Positions 51,796-61,842 are shown, numbered from the stretch's first letter. The stretch is 64,000 nucleotides of DNA from Methylocella sp. (GCA_037200525.1 JBBCGG010000001.1:2522501-2586500), one strand, 5' to 3'. Program-made: numbers and translations. Notes: generated by a model not told the origin, from the letters alone.

Positions 51796-52100
51796 ATAAA
51801 CGGCGTCGAAATAAGCTCTTCGGACCCGGGGGCGGTACCCGGCGCCTCCACCAAAATCCGTCTTGAGCGGAGCCGGATTTTGGCGGGGGCGAAATAGGTT
51901 CGACGGGGAGTGTAAAGGACTGTCTTTTGCCCGGCATGGTACCGCCGTCATCGGGCTAAACCTTATAGTTGCCAATGACAACTATGCTCCGGTGGCCGTT
52001 GCCGCGTAATGCGGTAATAGTACCGAAATCAAGTCCTTAAGGGTTGCACTTTAAGGCGGGGTTCGGAGGCACCTGGCAACAGAAGCCTCCACTTTCAAAT
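51796..52100 (+). ncRNA. ssrA: Transfer-messenger RNA, circularly permuted two-piece form
   Basis: The acceptor piece comes first, ending CGCCTCC-A-CCA (to 51853), with T stem CCGGG/CCCGG. A processed spacer with the hairpin AAAATCCG/CGGATTTT follows (51854-51881). The coding piece starts GGGGGCG (51885), which pairs with the acceptor end, then AAATAGGTTCGACGGGG. The tag frame at 51971-52009 reads ANDNYAPVAVAA then TAA. This permuted arrangement is known from alphaproteobacteria. Outer ends are approximate. tmRNA rescues stalled ribosomes and tags the product for ClpXP, whose adaptor SspB is encoded next door. Confidence 0.93.
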
Positions 52101-52171
52101 CATTAGAGTTTTGTGTAATTACCTAGCTTGAGCTCTAAATTCGCTGTTTTAGATTTTTGCCCGGGGGTCGA

Positions 52172-52759
52172 ATGGCCATCGATCTGATCCGTTATGATGT
52201 TCTCGTCCAGGATGCGATGCGCGGCGTCGTCAGAAAAGTGCTCGGCGATATGGCGCGCGATGGCCTTGCGGGCGAACATCATTTTTATATTACGTTTCGC
52301 ACCCACGCGCGCGGCGTGCGGCTCTCGACGCGCATGCGGGAGATCTACCCCGACGAAATGACGATCATCCTGCAGCACCAGTTCTGGGATTTGAATGTCA
52401 CAGATCAGGCTTTCGAAGTTGGTCTGTCATTCAAGAACATCCCGGAAATGCTGCTCATTCCTTTCGATGCGCTGACGCGATTCTCCGATCCAGCGGTGGG
52501 GTTCGATCTGAAATTCGAGATTGAGGACGAGGCCGAAACCAGCGCCAACGACGCCGGCAAGCCGCTTGGGCCAACTCTGGCTTCCGTGACGTCTGACGCG
52601 CCCCAGCCTCTGCGCCCACCCGCGCTGTCCTCGGTCGAAACCGCAAAACCGCGCAATGAACCTGCGCCGGCGAGCGCCGCAGAGACCGCGGGGGACGACT
52701 CGCCGCCCGAGCCGAACGATAAAGTTGTCTCGATCGACGCTTTTCGCAAAAAGCCCTGA
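52172..52759 (+). CDS. sspB: SspB, ClpXP adaptor protein (alphaproteobacterial type)
   Basis: A 195-residue SspB-alpha. The N-terminal beta domain that binds the tmRNA tag reads IDLIRYDVLVQDAMRGVVRK, HHFYITFRTHARGVRLS, MTIILQHQFWDL and FKNIPEMLLIPFDALTRFSD; a long Pro/Ala/Glu linker leads to the short C-terminal ClpX-binding tail (KVVSIDAFRKKP). It delivers ssrA-tagged proteins to ClpXP. It lies 70 bases after ssrA, so tag and adaptor genes are neighbours. GGGGGT lies before the ATG. Confidence 0.95.
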   Translation: MAIDLIRYDVLVQDAMRGVVRKVLGDMARDGLAGEHHFYITFRTHARGVRLSTRMREIYPDEMTIILQHQFWDLNVTDQAFEVGLSFKNIPEMLLIPFDALTRFSDPAVGFDLKFEIEDEAETSANDAGKPLGPTLASVTSDAPQPLRPPALSSVETAKPRNEPAPASAAETAGDDSPPEPNDKVVSIDAFRKKP

Positions 52760-52961
52760 TGGGCGAGATCGTCAATCTGCGCCGCGCTCGGCCAAGACGC
52801 GCGCCGCAGCAACGCTTGCGGCCGCGACGAATCGCTCAAAGTTTGGCCGCAGCCTCGCGGAGCGCGAAGTTGCGGCTTCCATTCGCGATCTAGATTCGTC
52901 CCGTCTCGACGCTCACAAGCGCGAGCGGCCGGACCAGACAACCGATGATCATGCAAAATGA
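52759..52961 (+). pseudogene. DUF4169 protein gene with an apparent frameshift
   Basis: Starts GEIVNLRRAR in one phase (ATG overlapping the sspB stop, TGATG) and continues in another phase as TRAAATLAAATNRSKFGRSL, AEREVAASIRDLDSSRLDAH, the rest of a DUF4169 protein. The break is at GCTCGGCCAAGACG, where GCTCGCAAGACG would restore one frame. The length (203 bases) is not a multiple of three. Its neighbour, as in other genomes, is the ribbon-helix-helix gene. A sequence error is a serious alternative to true decay. Confidence 0.7.
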
Positions 52962-53208
52962 CGCCAAGCGGGATGTTTCCGGGGTCATCGTCAAACATTC
53001 GCTGACCATTGCCGGACATCGCACCAGCATCTCGTTGGAGCGGGCGTTTTGGGATGGTCTGAAATCCGTGGCTATGGACCGGGGCGTGTCGCTCGCGACC
53101 TTGGTCGCCGAGGTCGACGCTGGACGCGGGGAGGCTAATTTGTCTTCCGCCATTCGCGTTTTCGTCTTGAGGTCAGCGCAATCCTCGATTGTTGCAGGAA
53201 GAGCCTGA
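52945..53208 (+). CDS. Ribbon-helix-helix domain protein
   Basis: An 87-residue protein: IVKHSLTIAGHRTSISLERA FWDGL (ribbon then first helix) and RGVSLATLVAEVDAGRGEAN (second helix), then AIRVFVLRSA, the pattern of the alphaproteobacterial RHH_4-type family, small DNA-binding-like proteins of unknown target. It usually follows sspB and DUF4169 in this order. Its start overlaps the DUF4169 end. Confidence 0.8.
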   Translation: MIMQNDAKRDVSGVIVKHSLTIAGHRTSISLERAFWDGLKSVAMDRGVSLATLVAEVDAGRGEANLSSAIRVFVLRSAQSSIVAGRA

Positions 53209-53219
53209 ACCAAGGGCTT

Positions 53220-56200
53220 TCATTGCGTCGCGCCAGCCTCCGCCGGCGGGGTCGCTGCTTTGGCGTCCTCCGCCGCCTTGAGCCGCTCTTTTTCCCAGCG
53301 ACGTTCCGATAGCAGGCGCTGGTAGAAAAAGGCGCGTTCATGGATGTCGAATTCATAGGATTCGATCCGCGCGCTTTCACGCATGATGGCCCGCGCCGCC
53401 AGCTCGTTGGCAAAGGCCGCCGCATCGAGCTGAGGGACCGGATTGGACAGAGGCCCTTTGAGATACAGGGTGATTTGCGGTGCCGAGCCGCTCCAGTCTT
53501 TGGGCGGCGCATTCAAAACAAAGGTCACGCTCTCGTTGAGGAGCGCCCGGCGCAGGTCGAACGAAGCGGCGATGCTGGCGCTAACGGGTTGATCCGGTTT
53601 GAAGGACACTCGATCGACCGGCGTCGGCGAAAGATGCAGCATTCCGGCGACGACGCCGAGGTCGAACTCGCGACTGCCTGCTTTCAAGGCGGCTTTCTGG
53701 AGTTCAGTTCCTAACGCCCGCGTCACATCGCCGGTCGCGAGCGTGGCGTTGTCCTTCTCGAATGCCGCCAGGACCCTTGCGAGCGCAAGGGGATCGGCGC
53801 GGGGGATCGTCAAATCGGCGATAGTCGCATGGCCCGCCCCAGCCAGCCCTCCCACCAGCGCGTCCGGACTCTGCCCGGCCCCGGCGATATCGAGATTGGC
53901 GCTGAGCCGTCCTCGTCCGCCCGCAAGATCGAGAGCTGCGTCATTGAGTTGGAGATGGCCCTCGAGCGAGACGTCGGCCCCTGTGCGGCGCAGCTTGACC
54001 TCGCCAGTTGCGGTTCCATCGCCGACGTCGAATCGCAAATCACGAAGATCGAGGAAACCCGGCGATGATGCGAGAGTGAGCCGGGCGTTCCGCGCGCTTG
54101 CGCCGACGGGGAAAAGGTTCGCGAGCGCCGGCATGCTGCGGATCGTCAAAGCGAGGTCGCTCGCGGGCAAGTCGAAAGCCGGCCGGGGAAATTTGACGCT
54201 CGACCAGATTGCGCCCGCTTTGCCGCCCTCAGGTGATCCAAGCACGAGACCAAACAGCGCTGCGGCGGAGAGCTTGTCGATGTCTATCGATCCGGTAAGC
54301 GTTTTCGCCCCGGCTTTGCCATAGGCGAGGGCTCCGCTGAACATCGCATCTGAAAGATTCGCCTTAAAATTCTCTAGCGACGCGGCGCCATTATCGTAAG
54401 CAAGGTCGCCGGACAGGGCGGCTGGAAATTTGCTCGCGAAGTCAGGAAATGCGAGCCCCGTTGTGCGCAGCAAAGGCGCAATATCTGGGCTTAATAGCCG
54501 CAAGGCGCCGCTCGCGGAGAACCGCGCCAAATCAGCGTTGATGCGTCCTTGAAACGTGAGATTTGTCGGACCGAGCGAGGCATCGAGTTTTGCGTCGGAA
54601 TCCTGGCCGGGCGGTCCGTGCGCCTTCAGTTCAATATGCCCTGGTCCAATCCCGCCGCTCTGCGATGTGGGCGCAGCAAACAGGCGCAAAAGCGAGAGAC
54701 TGTCTTTGGCGTCGGCTGTGGCCGCGATCGCCAGATTTCCGCTCTTCTTTGGATCATCGCCAATTGTCGCGGCAATTCGGGTCGCGCCAATCGTTCCCTT
54801 GGCTGAGAGAGCATTGATCGCGAACGGTTCTTGCCCGGCGGCGGCGTCCGCCGTGACATTGAGGTCGAGAGGCGCAAAATTTTCAGCGCGCGACAGAAGG
54901 GTCTGCGTCAGCGGGCTTGGCGCGATTTTGGCCAGCAGCGCGGCGAGTTGGCGCGTCCGCGGAGCGAGGACTCTTGCATCGACGTGAGCGGAACGCTCCA
55001 AGAGAGCGCCGCTGGCCGTGACGATTGCGCCGTCCAATCCTTCGAAAGTCAGTTCTTCAAGCTCGAACGCATCGCCTGCCTTGACGAGTTTAAAGCCGAG
55101 ATCGCCGATGGAGGGCCCCCCGCCCGGACCAATGCCGCCAAGCGTCACCGCATTCGCTTCCAATCGCAGCGAACCATCGCTTTTGCCTAGAAAAGCGCGG
55201 GCGTCAAAGCCGGGAAAAGAGCCAAGATCGAGCGAGGGCGTTGTAAGATCCGCCTCAATGCGGGATGGATGCGAATGGGTTGCGGGCGCATAATCGAGCG
55301 TGCCCGAAAAACGCGAGCCATCCAGCTCAGCATCCAGCTCGCGCAGCGCGGCCCCGGCGTGCGAAACATGCGCATTGGCGGAAAGATCGCCGGCGCGAAA
55401 GGGCAGGCTCTGTGGCGCGTATTGCGGCGCGATCGCCTTCAGCCAATCCGGGAGGCGGCGCGCATCGCCCGCGCTGGCCTCTATTTTGCCGCTGAAATCC
55501 GCGTCGAGACCGCGCCGCCATTGCCCATCGAGAAACAGGCGCGATCTGCCAGGGCCATGAACCTCGAACCGCAGCCCGGCCGCTTTCGCCGCATCGAGGA
55601 TGAGATTGCCCGATAGATCCGTGAAGGACTCGTCGCGAAAGGTCAGCGTTTGCGCAGCGTAGTTCACGACGAGCGGAAAGGGGGGGGTGAAGTCGAGGTC
55701 AGCCCAAGCGGCGTCGGGATCGAACGCATTGGCGGACAGCCAATGATCAAGATCGATCTGGCCGGAGCGCAGCGTCACCTTGCCTTTGGGCGTCGCGGAA
55801 AAATCGAGTTCGGCTTCTCCGTCCGCGCGCAATGGCTGATCCTCCTCGCCAATGCGCAGTTCGAGATGGTCCATCGCGGCGCGCTCCGCATCCGCATCGA
55901 GTAGGCCGGTGAGACGCCAGGGAAGGGCGGTGGCGACGCTCTCGAATTTGGCGGCCCCCGCAAAGCTTGGCGCGCCGTCGCGCAGGGACAAAACGCCGTC
56001 GAGATCGATGTGGGGACGCGAGGCGCTGGCGTCGACGACGAGCTTGAGCTTAAGCCTGCCATGATCGCCAGTGCTGGAAGCGAAGCGAAAGGCGCTGCGT
56101 TCCCCCGCGATATCCAGCGCGCCATTGCCCTTGAAGGGACCAAATAATGATCCCGCCTCGGCGTCGAGATCGATCGCGTTGAGCTCAAAACTGCGGTTCT

Positions 56201-56654
56201 TGGCGGGGTCCGCGACCGATATCGTTCCATGTTTGATGAAAATCCGCTCGAAGCGCATATGCGCTGCTGAGGCGGTTGTCGGCGGCGCTATCGCAAAAGT
56301 CCCATCTGTCGGAACAGTGATATCGAGGCGCGGCGCCTCGAGCCGGGCCTCAAGAAAATCGACGTCGCCATGCAGAAGAGGCGCAATCCCAATCTCCAGG
56401 CGCAATTTTGCGGCGGAAAGGCGCAATGGGCCGGCTTTGTCGCCGACTTCGATGTTCTCGACGACAAAATAGGGCGTCGGCAATAGTTTGAGGTCGATCG
56501 CGCCGTGAATTTGCGCCTTCGACCCCAGCATCCGCGTCAGGCGCGCTTCAATGAAGTCGCGCTGCGCGTTCCAATCAACGAAATAGGGTCCGACCAGGGC
56601 CGCGGTCAGAATAAGGATCAAGACAATCGCGAGAAAGGTCAGACTGTCGCGCAA
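53220..56654 (-). CDS. AsmA-family envelope protein, 1144 residues
   Basis: A very large protein with an N-terminal membrane helix (LTFLAIVLILILTAALVGPY) and the AsmA N-terminal domain DWNAQRDFIEARLTRMLGSK, then a long periplasmic region of beta-strand repeats (LDLGSFPGFDARAFLGKSDG, VTLGGIGPGGGPSIGDLGFK) and a C-terminal AsmA_2-like domain. AsmA/TamB-type proteins bridge the periplasm and are linked to phospholipid transport to the outer membrane. The Ala/Glu-rich end (KDWSGSAPQITLYLKGPLSN, SERRWEKERLKAAEDAKAAT) is probably on the outer side of the domain. Length is typical for the longer alphaproteobacterial members. Confidence 0.88.
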   Translation of the reverse strand: MRDSLTFLAIVLILILTAALVGPYFVDWNAQRDFIEARLTRMLGSKAQIHGAIDLKLLPTPYFVVENIEVGDKAGPLRLSAAKLRLEIGIAPLLHGDVDFLEARLEAPRLDITVPTDGTFAIAPPTTASAAHMRFERIFIKHGTISVADPAKNRSFELNAIDLDAEAGSLFGPFKGNGALDIAGERSAFRFASSTGDHGRLKLKLVVDASASRPHIDLDGVLSLRDGAPSFAGAAKFESVATALPWRLTGLLDADAERAAMDHLELRIGEEDQPLRADGEAELDFSATPKGKVTLRSGQIDLDHWLSANAFDPDAAWADLDFTPPFPLVVNYAAQTLTFRDESFTDLSGNLILDAAKAAGLRFEVHGPGRSRLFLDGQWRRGLDADFSGKIEASAGDARRLPDWLKAIAPQYAPQSLPFRAGDLSANAHVSHAGAALRELDAELDGSRFSGTLDYAPATHSHPSRIEADLTTPSLDLGSFPGFDARAFLGKSDGSLRLEANAVTLGGIGPGGGPSIGDLGFKLVKAGDAFELEELTFEGLDGAIVTASGALLERSAHVDARVLAPRTRQLAALLAKIAPSPLTQTLLSRAENFAPLDLNVTADAAAGQEPFAINALSAKGTIGATRIAATIGDDPKKSGNLAIAATADAKDSLSLLRLFAAPTSQSGGIGPGHIELKAHGPPGQDSDAKLDASLGPTNLTFQGRINADLARFSASGALRLLSPDIAPLLRTTGLAFPDFASKFPAALSGDLAYDNGAASLENFKANLSDAMFSGALAYGKAGAKTLTGSIDIDKLSAAALFGLVLGSPEGGKAGAIWSSVKFPRPAFDLPASDLALTIRSMPALANLFPVGASARNARLTLASSPGFLDLRDLRFDVGDGTATGEVKLRRTGADVSLEGHLQLNDAALDLAGGRGRLSANLDIAGAGQSPDALVGGLAGAGHATIADLTIPRADPLALARVLAAFEKDNATLATGDVTRALGTELQKAALKAGSREFDLGVVAGMLHLSPTPVDRVSFKPDQPVSASIAASFDLRRALLNESVTFVLNAPPKDWSGSAPQITLYLKGPLSNPVPQLDAAAFANELAARAIMRESARIESYEFDIHERAFFYQRLLSERRWEKERLKAAEDAKAATPPAEAGATQ

Positions 56655-56713
56655 TATCGTCTATCGGTTCGATCGAACGAGGTTCAGCGGACTTGCGCCC
56701 GTAGGACGGTTTC

Positions 56714-57661
56714 TCATGCGCTGGCCTTATCGAGCAATTGCAAGGCTTGCGCATCGAGCTTGATCGTAGCCGCCTTGGCGGTTTCCTCGAATTGCTTGAC
56801 GCTGGTCGCGCTGACGATCGGAGCTGTGACGCCGGGCTGAGCGAGCAGCCAAGCCAGCGCAATTTGCGCCGAACTCGCATGATGGCTTTTCGCTACCGCA
56901 TCCAAGGCGTCCAGAATGGCAAAGCCGCGCGGATTGAAATAATGCGCGACGCTTGAGCCCCGCGCGCTTCCTTCGGCGTCTTTTGCGCTGCGATACTTGC
57001 CCGTCAAAAAACCGGCCGCCAGGGGGTAATAGGGAATGACGCCGACGCCTTCAGCGATGCAAAGCTGTTGCAATTCGCCTTCAAACAGCGCGCGATTGGC
57101 GAGACTGTAATGCGGTTGCAGGCTTTCATAGCGAGGCAGCCCTTTCTCGGCGCTGACGACGAGGGCTTGCTTGAGGCGCGGCGCCGTGTAGTTCGAGGCT
57201 CCAATAGCCCGCACCTTGCCCGCCTCAACGAGACTGGCGAAAGCCTCCAGGGTTTCTTCGAGCGGCGTCTCGGCATCGTCGAGATGCGCCTGATAGAGAT
57301 CGATATGGTCGGTTTGCAGCCGCCGCAGCGAGGCGTCAGCCGATTTGACGAGATGCGCCTTTGAAAGGCCTTTGCCGCCAGCCTGCATATCCATTCCGAC
57401 TTTTGTGGCGATGAGGATCTTGTCGCGGCCGCCGCCGTTCTTCAGCCATTTACCGATGATCGCCTCGGATTCGCCGCCCTGGTGGCCTGGAACCCAGATC
57501 GAATACATATCGGCCGTATCGACTAGATTGAAACCCTTGTCGACGAAAGCGTCCAACAGCGCGAAAGATGTAGCTTCGTCGGCGGTCCAGCCGAACACAT
57601 TGCCGCCGAAGGCGAGCGGGCCGATTTCGAGGCCTGATGAACCAAGTTTCCGTTTATCCAT
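56714..57661 (-). CDS. Aldo/keto reductase
   Basis: A 315-residue TIM-barrel reductase. The catalytic tetrad is visible as D and Y in LVDTADMYSIW, K in ILIATKVGMD and H in LYQAHLDDAETP; RAIGASNYTAPRLKQAL and PYYPLAAGFLTGKYR are further family marks. It reduces aldehydes or ketones with NADPH; substrate not known. The start is set at ATG MDKRKLGSSGLEIG, since the upstream 48 residues are not conserved in kind. An operon partner is not evident. Confidence 0.9.
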   Translation of the reverse strand: MDKRKLGSSGLEIGPLAFGGNVFGWTADEATSFALLDAFVDKGFNLVDTADMYSIWVPGHQGGESEAIIGKWLKNGGGRDKILIATKVGMDMQAGGKGLSKAHLVKSADASLRRLQTDHIDLYQAHLDDAETPLEETLEAFASLVEAGKVRAIGASNYTAPRLKQALVVSAEKGLPRYESLQPHYSLANRALFEGELQQLCIAEGVGVIPYYPLAAGFLTGKYRSAKDAEGSARGSSVAHYFNPRGFAILDALDAVAKSHHASSAQIALAWLLAQPGVTAPIVSATSVKQFEETAKAATIKLDAQALQLLDKASA

Positions 57662-58007
57662 TACGAATGCTCCAAGATCGATCCCGCCCGTATAGGCCAG
57701 ATTAGCAGGTCCGGCGTCGAAATATGAAGGATTGCCTTCGTTTGTCCCGCCTTTCGGTCCGGACCTTTTCGGAGTGAGGTCGACAGAAAGGCTTGGCGAT
57801 CCCACATTAGGCGCAATGGCCGCATGTTATGCGGCTATCTCTTTGTTTCTACGCATAATGCTGACCGAAAAATCTGTCGCTTTCCGGTATCGCGCTTCGG
57901 GCGTAAAGAATTCGAGACGCCGCCAAACTGGCGCATAATACGTGCGCGCCGTGATTCGAGGCTTTGGCCCCAATCATTTGGCGCCCTGGCGAAGGAGCCG
58001 CAACGAT
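57662..58007. other. Intergenic stretch between divergent genes
   Basis: About 350 bases between the reductase and uvrD. No gene or RNA recognised. It must hold the divergent promoters; GGCGAAGGAGCCG near its right end is the uvrD ribosome site. Confidence 0.5.
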
Positions 58008-60387
58008 TTGACTGATCCTTTTTCTCTTGCGGATATGGAGGCCCCGGCGCCTCTGCCCGGCGGAATCGCCGCACGCGCCCGAGCGGCCGCTGGAGGCGGC
58101 CAGCGCTATCTCGATGGGCTGAACCGCGAGCAACGCGAGGCGGTCGAGGCGATCGATGGACCGGTGTTGGTGCTCGCCGGCGCTGGCACGGGAAAAAACA
58201 CGCGTCCTGACCACTAAAATCGCACATATCATCGCGCAGGGCCGCGCCAAGGCGCATGAAATCCTCGCCGTCACCTTCACCAATAAGGCGGCGCGAGAGA
58301 TGAAGGAGCGCGTCGCTGCGCTGGCCGGCCCGGTCGCCGAGGGAATGCCCTGGCTTGGCACGTTTCACGCGATTTCGACGAAAATTCTGCGCCGCCACGC
58401 AGAACTCGTCGGCCTCAAATCCGGCTTCACCATTCTCGATACGGACGATCAGATCCGCCTTCTGAAGCAGGTTCTGCAAGCCGAAAATGTGGACGACAAA
58501 CGCTGGCCCGCGCGCGCGCTCGCCTACCAGATCGACGCCTGGAAGAACCGGGGTCTTGATCCTGCGCATGTGCCTCCCGGCGAGGCGGGAGCCTTCGCCA
58601 ATGGCAAAGGCGGCCAGCTTTATACCCTGTATCAGGAACGATTGAAGATCCTCAACGCCGCTGATTTCGGCGATCTTCTGCTCGAATGCCTGCGCCTCCT
58701 GCGTGAAAATCCCGATGTTTTGAAACAATATCAGGACCGCTTTCGCTATATGCTGGTCGATGAATATCAGGACACCAACACGGTCCAATATTTGTGGCTG
58801 CGGCTGCTGGCGCAGGGGCGCCACAATGTCTGCTGCGTCGGCGATGATGATCAATCGATCTACGGCTGGCGCGGCGCCGAGGTCGATAATATTCTGCGTT
58901 TCGAATCCGATTTTCCAGGGGCCAAAATCATCCGGCTGGAGCGCAATTACCGCTCGACCGGACACATTCTGGCCGTCGCTGCAAACCTCATCGCCCATAA
59001 TGAGGGACGTCTTGGCAAGACCTTGTTCACCGATGATGAACTTGGCGAAAAACCCACTGTCGGAGGAGTTTGGGATTCCGAAGAGGAGGCTCGCGCGGTC
59101 GGCGAAGAGATCGAGCAACTGGCGCGCAGCGGGCACGGCTATGATGATTTCGCCATTCTCGTGCGCGCATCGTTTCAGATGCGCGAATTCGAGGAGCGCT
59201 TTATCACATTGGGCCTGCCTTATCGCGTGATCGGCGGCCCGCGATTTTATGAACGCGCCGAAATTCGCGATGCGCTCGCATATCTGCGCTGCGTCGCGCA
59301 GCCGGCCGACGATCTGGCTTTCGAGCGCATCTTCAACCTGCCGCGACGCGGCCTTGGCGATGCTACCTTGCAGCTCTTGCACGATCACGCGCGGCGTCAG
59401 CGCATGCCTCTGATGCAGGCCGCGCAATATATGGTTGAGACGGACGAGCTAAAGCCAAAACAGCGACAGACGCTGCGCGGTCTCCTCGGCGATTTTGCCC
59501 GTTGGGCCGCGCTGACCGACTCCAAGCCGCAAGGCGAGTTGACCGAGATGATTCTGGAAGAATCCGGCTACACCGACATGTGGAAGAAGGACCGCACCGC
59601 CGAGGCGGCGGGACGGCTTGAAAACCTGAAAGAACTTGTCCGCGCGATGGAGGAGTTTCCCGATCTTGGCGCCTTCCTCGAACATATTTCGCTGGTGATG
59701 GAAGCTGAAAATAAGGATGCCGGCCCCCGCGTGTCGATCATGACTTTGCATGCCGCCAAAGGCCTCGAATTCGAGACGGTGTTTCTCCCTGGATGGGAAG
59801 AGGGGCTGTTTCCGCACCAGCGCTCGCTTGATGAATCCGGGCGTGCGGGGCTCGAGGAGGAGCGCCGTCTCGCCTATGTCGGAATCACTCGAGCAAGGCG
59901 TCGCGCAAAGATCTATTTCGCCACCAATCGGCGGATACATGGGTTGTGGCAGACCACAATTCCCTCGCGCTTTCTCGATGAGCTTCCGGTCGATCACGTC
60001 GATGTCGTCGAGGCCGCATCTGGCTCGGCTTATGGCGGCTATGCGCAATCGCGCTTCGCCAATATGGACAGCTACGGCTCATCCTATGCGACGCCCGGCT
60101 GGCAGCGCGCTCAGCGCCGCAACGAGGAGGCCCGACAAGGGCAGGGCGGCGAAGCAAGGGCCGAGACGTTCAAGCAGAGCGCAGCGCGGCGCGGCCCGTT
60201 GCAGATTGAAGGCGAACTCGTCGCCAAATCCAGCGCGTCATCCGCTTTCGCTCGAGGGGCGCGGGTGTTTCATCAGAAATTCGGTTATGGTGACGTCGCC
60301 GCCGTGGACGGCAACAAGCTGACGGTGGATTTCGACAAGGCCGGGCGCAAGATGGTGCTGGAAAGCTTTGTCGAGGCGAAGGGGTAG
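58008..60387 (+). CDS. uvrD: UvrD/PcrA-type DNA helicase with a frameshift in Walker A
   Basis: An SF1A helicase of nucleotide-excision and mismatch repair. The first 62 codons read TDPFSLADMEAPAPLPGG, RYLDGLNREQREAVEAIDGP, VLVLAGAGTGKN and then leave frame; the other phase goes on as RVLTTKIAHIIAQGRAKAHE and holds the rest: DEYQDTN, DDDQSIYGWRGA, NYRSTGHI, MTLHAAKGLEFE and VGITRARRRAKIYF, plus the C-terminal GDVAAVDGNKLTVDF tudor-like end. The break is a run of six A in GGGAAAAAACACG; five would give GKTRVL. Start TTG with GAAGGAG 10 bases upstream. Either a homopolymer sequencing error or a real lesion removing the ATP-binding threonine. Confidence 0.88.
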
Positions 60388-60578
60388 GCGGTCTTCGCGC
60401 TCGCGTCGTGGCGCGTGCAGCAGGCAAAACGACGCGCCTGAATAATCCATTGTAAATTTGTGATTTGACGGCCGCGCGGAGCTTCGCGCATATGGTCAAG
60501 CTTTGGACTTCGGGCTCCAAGGCCTGCCGCGATATTTCAGTCGGCGCAAATGACTCCCTTTCCCGCAAGGAGTTTTCG

Positions 60579-61739
60579 ATGTCCAAAATCCCCGGTCAGC
60601 AATCCGCCAACGCTTTCGACGCGGTCATTACGCAACTGATGAATGATTACGCCGTTCCGGGCGCATCGGTGGCGGTATCTCAAAACGGCGCCATCGTCCT
60701 CGCTCGCGGCTACGGGCTGCTCGACGCGAACGATCCAAATTCTGGGGTCGCGCCCACGAATATCTTTCGCATCGCCAGCGTCACCAAACCGATTACGGCC
60801 GCGGCGGTTATGCTGCTTGTGCAGAACGGACTGCTTAATCTCGACGCGAGCGTGTGGTCTCTGCTCGCCGCGAAATTTCCCTTATTGCCGGGAAAGACCC
60901 TCACCAATGGCGTCGACCTGATCACCATTCGGCAGCTTTTGCAGCACTCGTCCGGTTGGGACGGCTCGCAATACGATCCGATGTTCGATGTGGTCGCAAT
61001 CGCGGAAGCGGAGGGCATACCCGCGCCCGCCGGCAAGGCGGCGATCATAAGGTACATGTGGTCGCAAGAACTCTACCATCAGCCGGGGCAATGCTATGCC
61101 TACGCCAACTTCAACTATCTGCTGCTGGGCCGGGTGATCGAATTGATCACCGGACAGGATTATGCGGACTATGTCACGCAAAACATCCTCGCTCCGTTCG
61201 GCGCCACAGAAACCATGCAGGGATCATCTTTCGAGAGCGGACGCTATCCGAATGAGAGCCTATACTATCCCTATGCCGGCGAAGGTCTGGAGCCTTCAGT
61301 CTTTCCGCCGGTTGGTTCCGGAGTGTTGTCGCCATACGGCTCTTTCGACCTCGAAAACATGGATTCTCATGGCGCGTGGGTATCGTCTCCCAGCGATTTG
61401 TTAGGCTTCATCAATGGCGTCTTCTCTGGCGGGCTGTTGAACCAGGATACGCTCGCCGCCATCGTAGCGAATCGGGCTACGGCTTGCGACGGCAGCGGAG
61501 CCCTCTACGGCCTCGGATGGGCTCTCACTCCTGCGGGCAACGGATTCAACATCTGGCATAGTGGCTCGTTGCCCGGGACCACCTCGATCCTAGTCAAGAC
61601 GATCTGGAGCGATGGCTCCAACGTCTGCTGGGCGGCAGTGCTCAACACGCGCAACGAAGATTGGTCGACCATCAGCGGAGCGCTCGATCAGGCGATGTGG
61701 AACGCCGTCGACACGCTCGACTTTGGTCAGGGCTCTTAA
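60579..61739 (+). CDS. Beta-lactamase-fold serine hydrolase, cytoplasmic
   Basis: A 386-residue member of the class C beta-lactamase-like (DUF/EstB) family. SxxK is S67-V-T-K70 in FRIASVTKPIT, the second motif is YAN at 175-177 (CYAYANFNY) and the third is HSG in NIWHSGSLPGTTS. It has the long helix and loops of the family's esterases or peptidases. There is no signal peptide, unlike true AmpC enzymes, so it probably works in the cytoplasm on an ester or peptide. AAGGAG precedes the ATG. Confidence 0.83.
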   Translation: MSKIPGQQSANAFDAVITQLMNDYAVPGASVAVSQNGAIVLARGYGLLDANDPNSGVAPTNIFRIASVTKPITAAAVMLLVQNGLLNLDASVWSLLAAKFPLLPGKTLTNGVDLITIRQLLQHSSGWDGSQYDPMFDVVAIAEAEGIPAPAGKAAIIRYMWSQELYHQPGQCYAYANFNYLLLGRVIELITGQDYADYVTQNILAPFGATETMQGSSFESGRYPNESLYYPYAGEGLEPSVFPPVGSGVLSPYGSFDLENMDSHGAWVSSPSDLLGFINGVFSGGLLNQDTLAAIVANRATACDGSGALYGLGWALTPAGNGFNIWHSGSLPGTTSILVKTIWSDGSNVCWAAVLNTRNEDWSTISGALDQAMWNAVDTLDFGQGS

Positions 61740-61810
61740 GGCGGCCTAGCGGCCAGATCTGAGAGCGCGCGCAGCTCGCTTCGGCGCTGTCGCGCCAGCC
61801 GAACGCCACA

Positions 61811-61842
61811 AACAAAAACGGCCGGGAGACGATGCCCGGCCG
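61811..61842 (-). terminator. Rho-independent terminator for the Gly/His-rich gene
   Basis: CGGCCGGG and CCCGGCCG form an 8-bp GC stem with an 8-base loop. In minus-strand reading a TTTTTG run follows the stem, right after the stop of the Gly/His-rich gene. Strong by appearance. Confidence 0.8.

Noticed and set aside
57835-59427. Minus-strand frame of 530 codons opposite uvrD
   Set aside because: Antisense of helicase motifs; no ribosome site, composition of a shadow.
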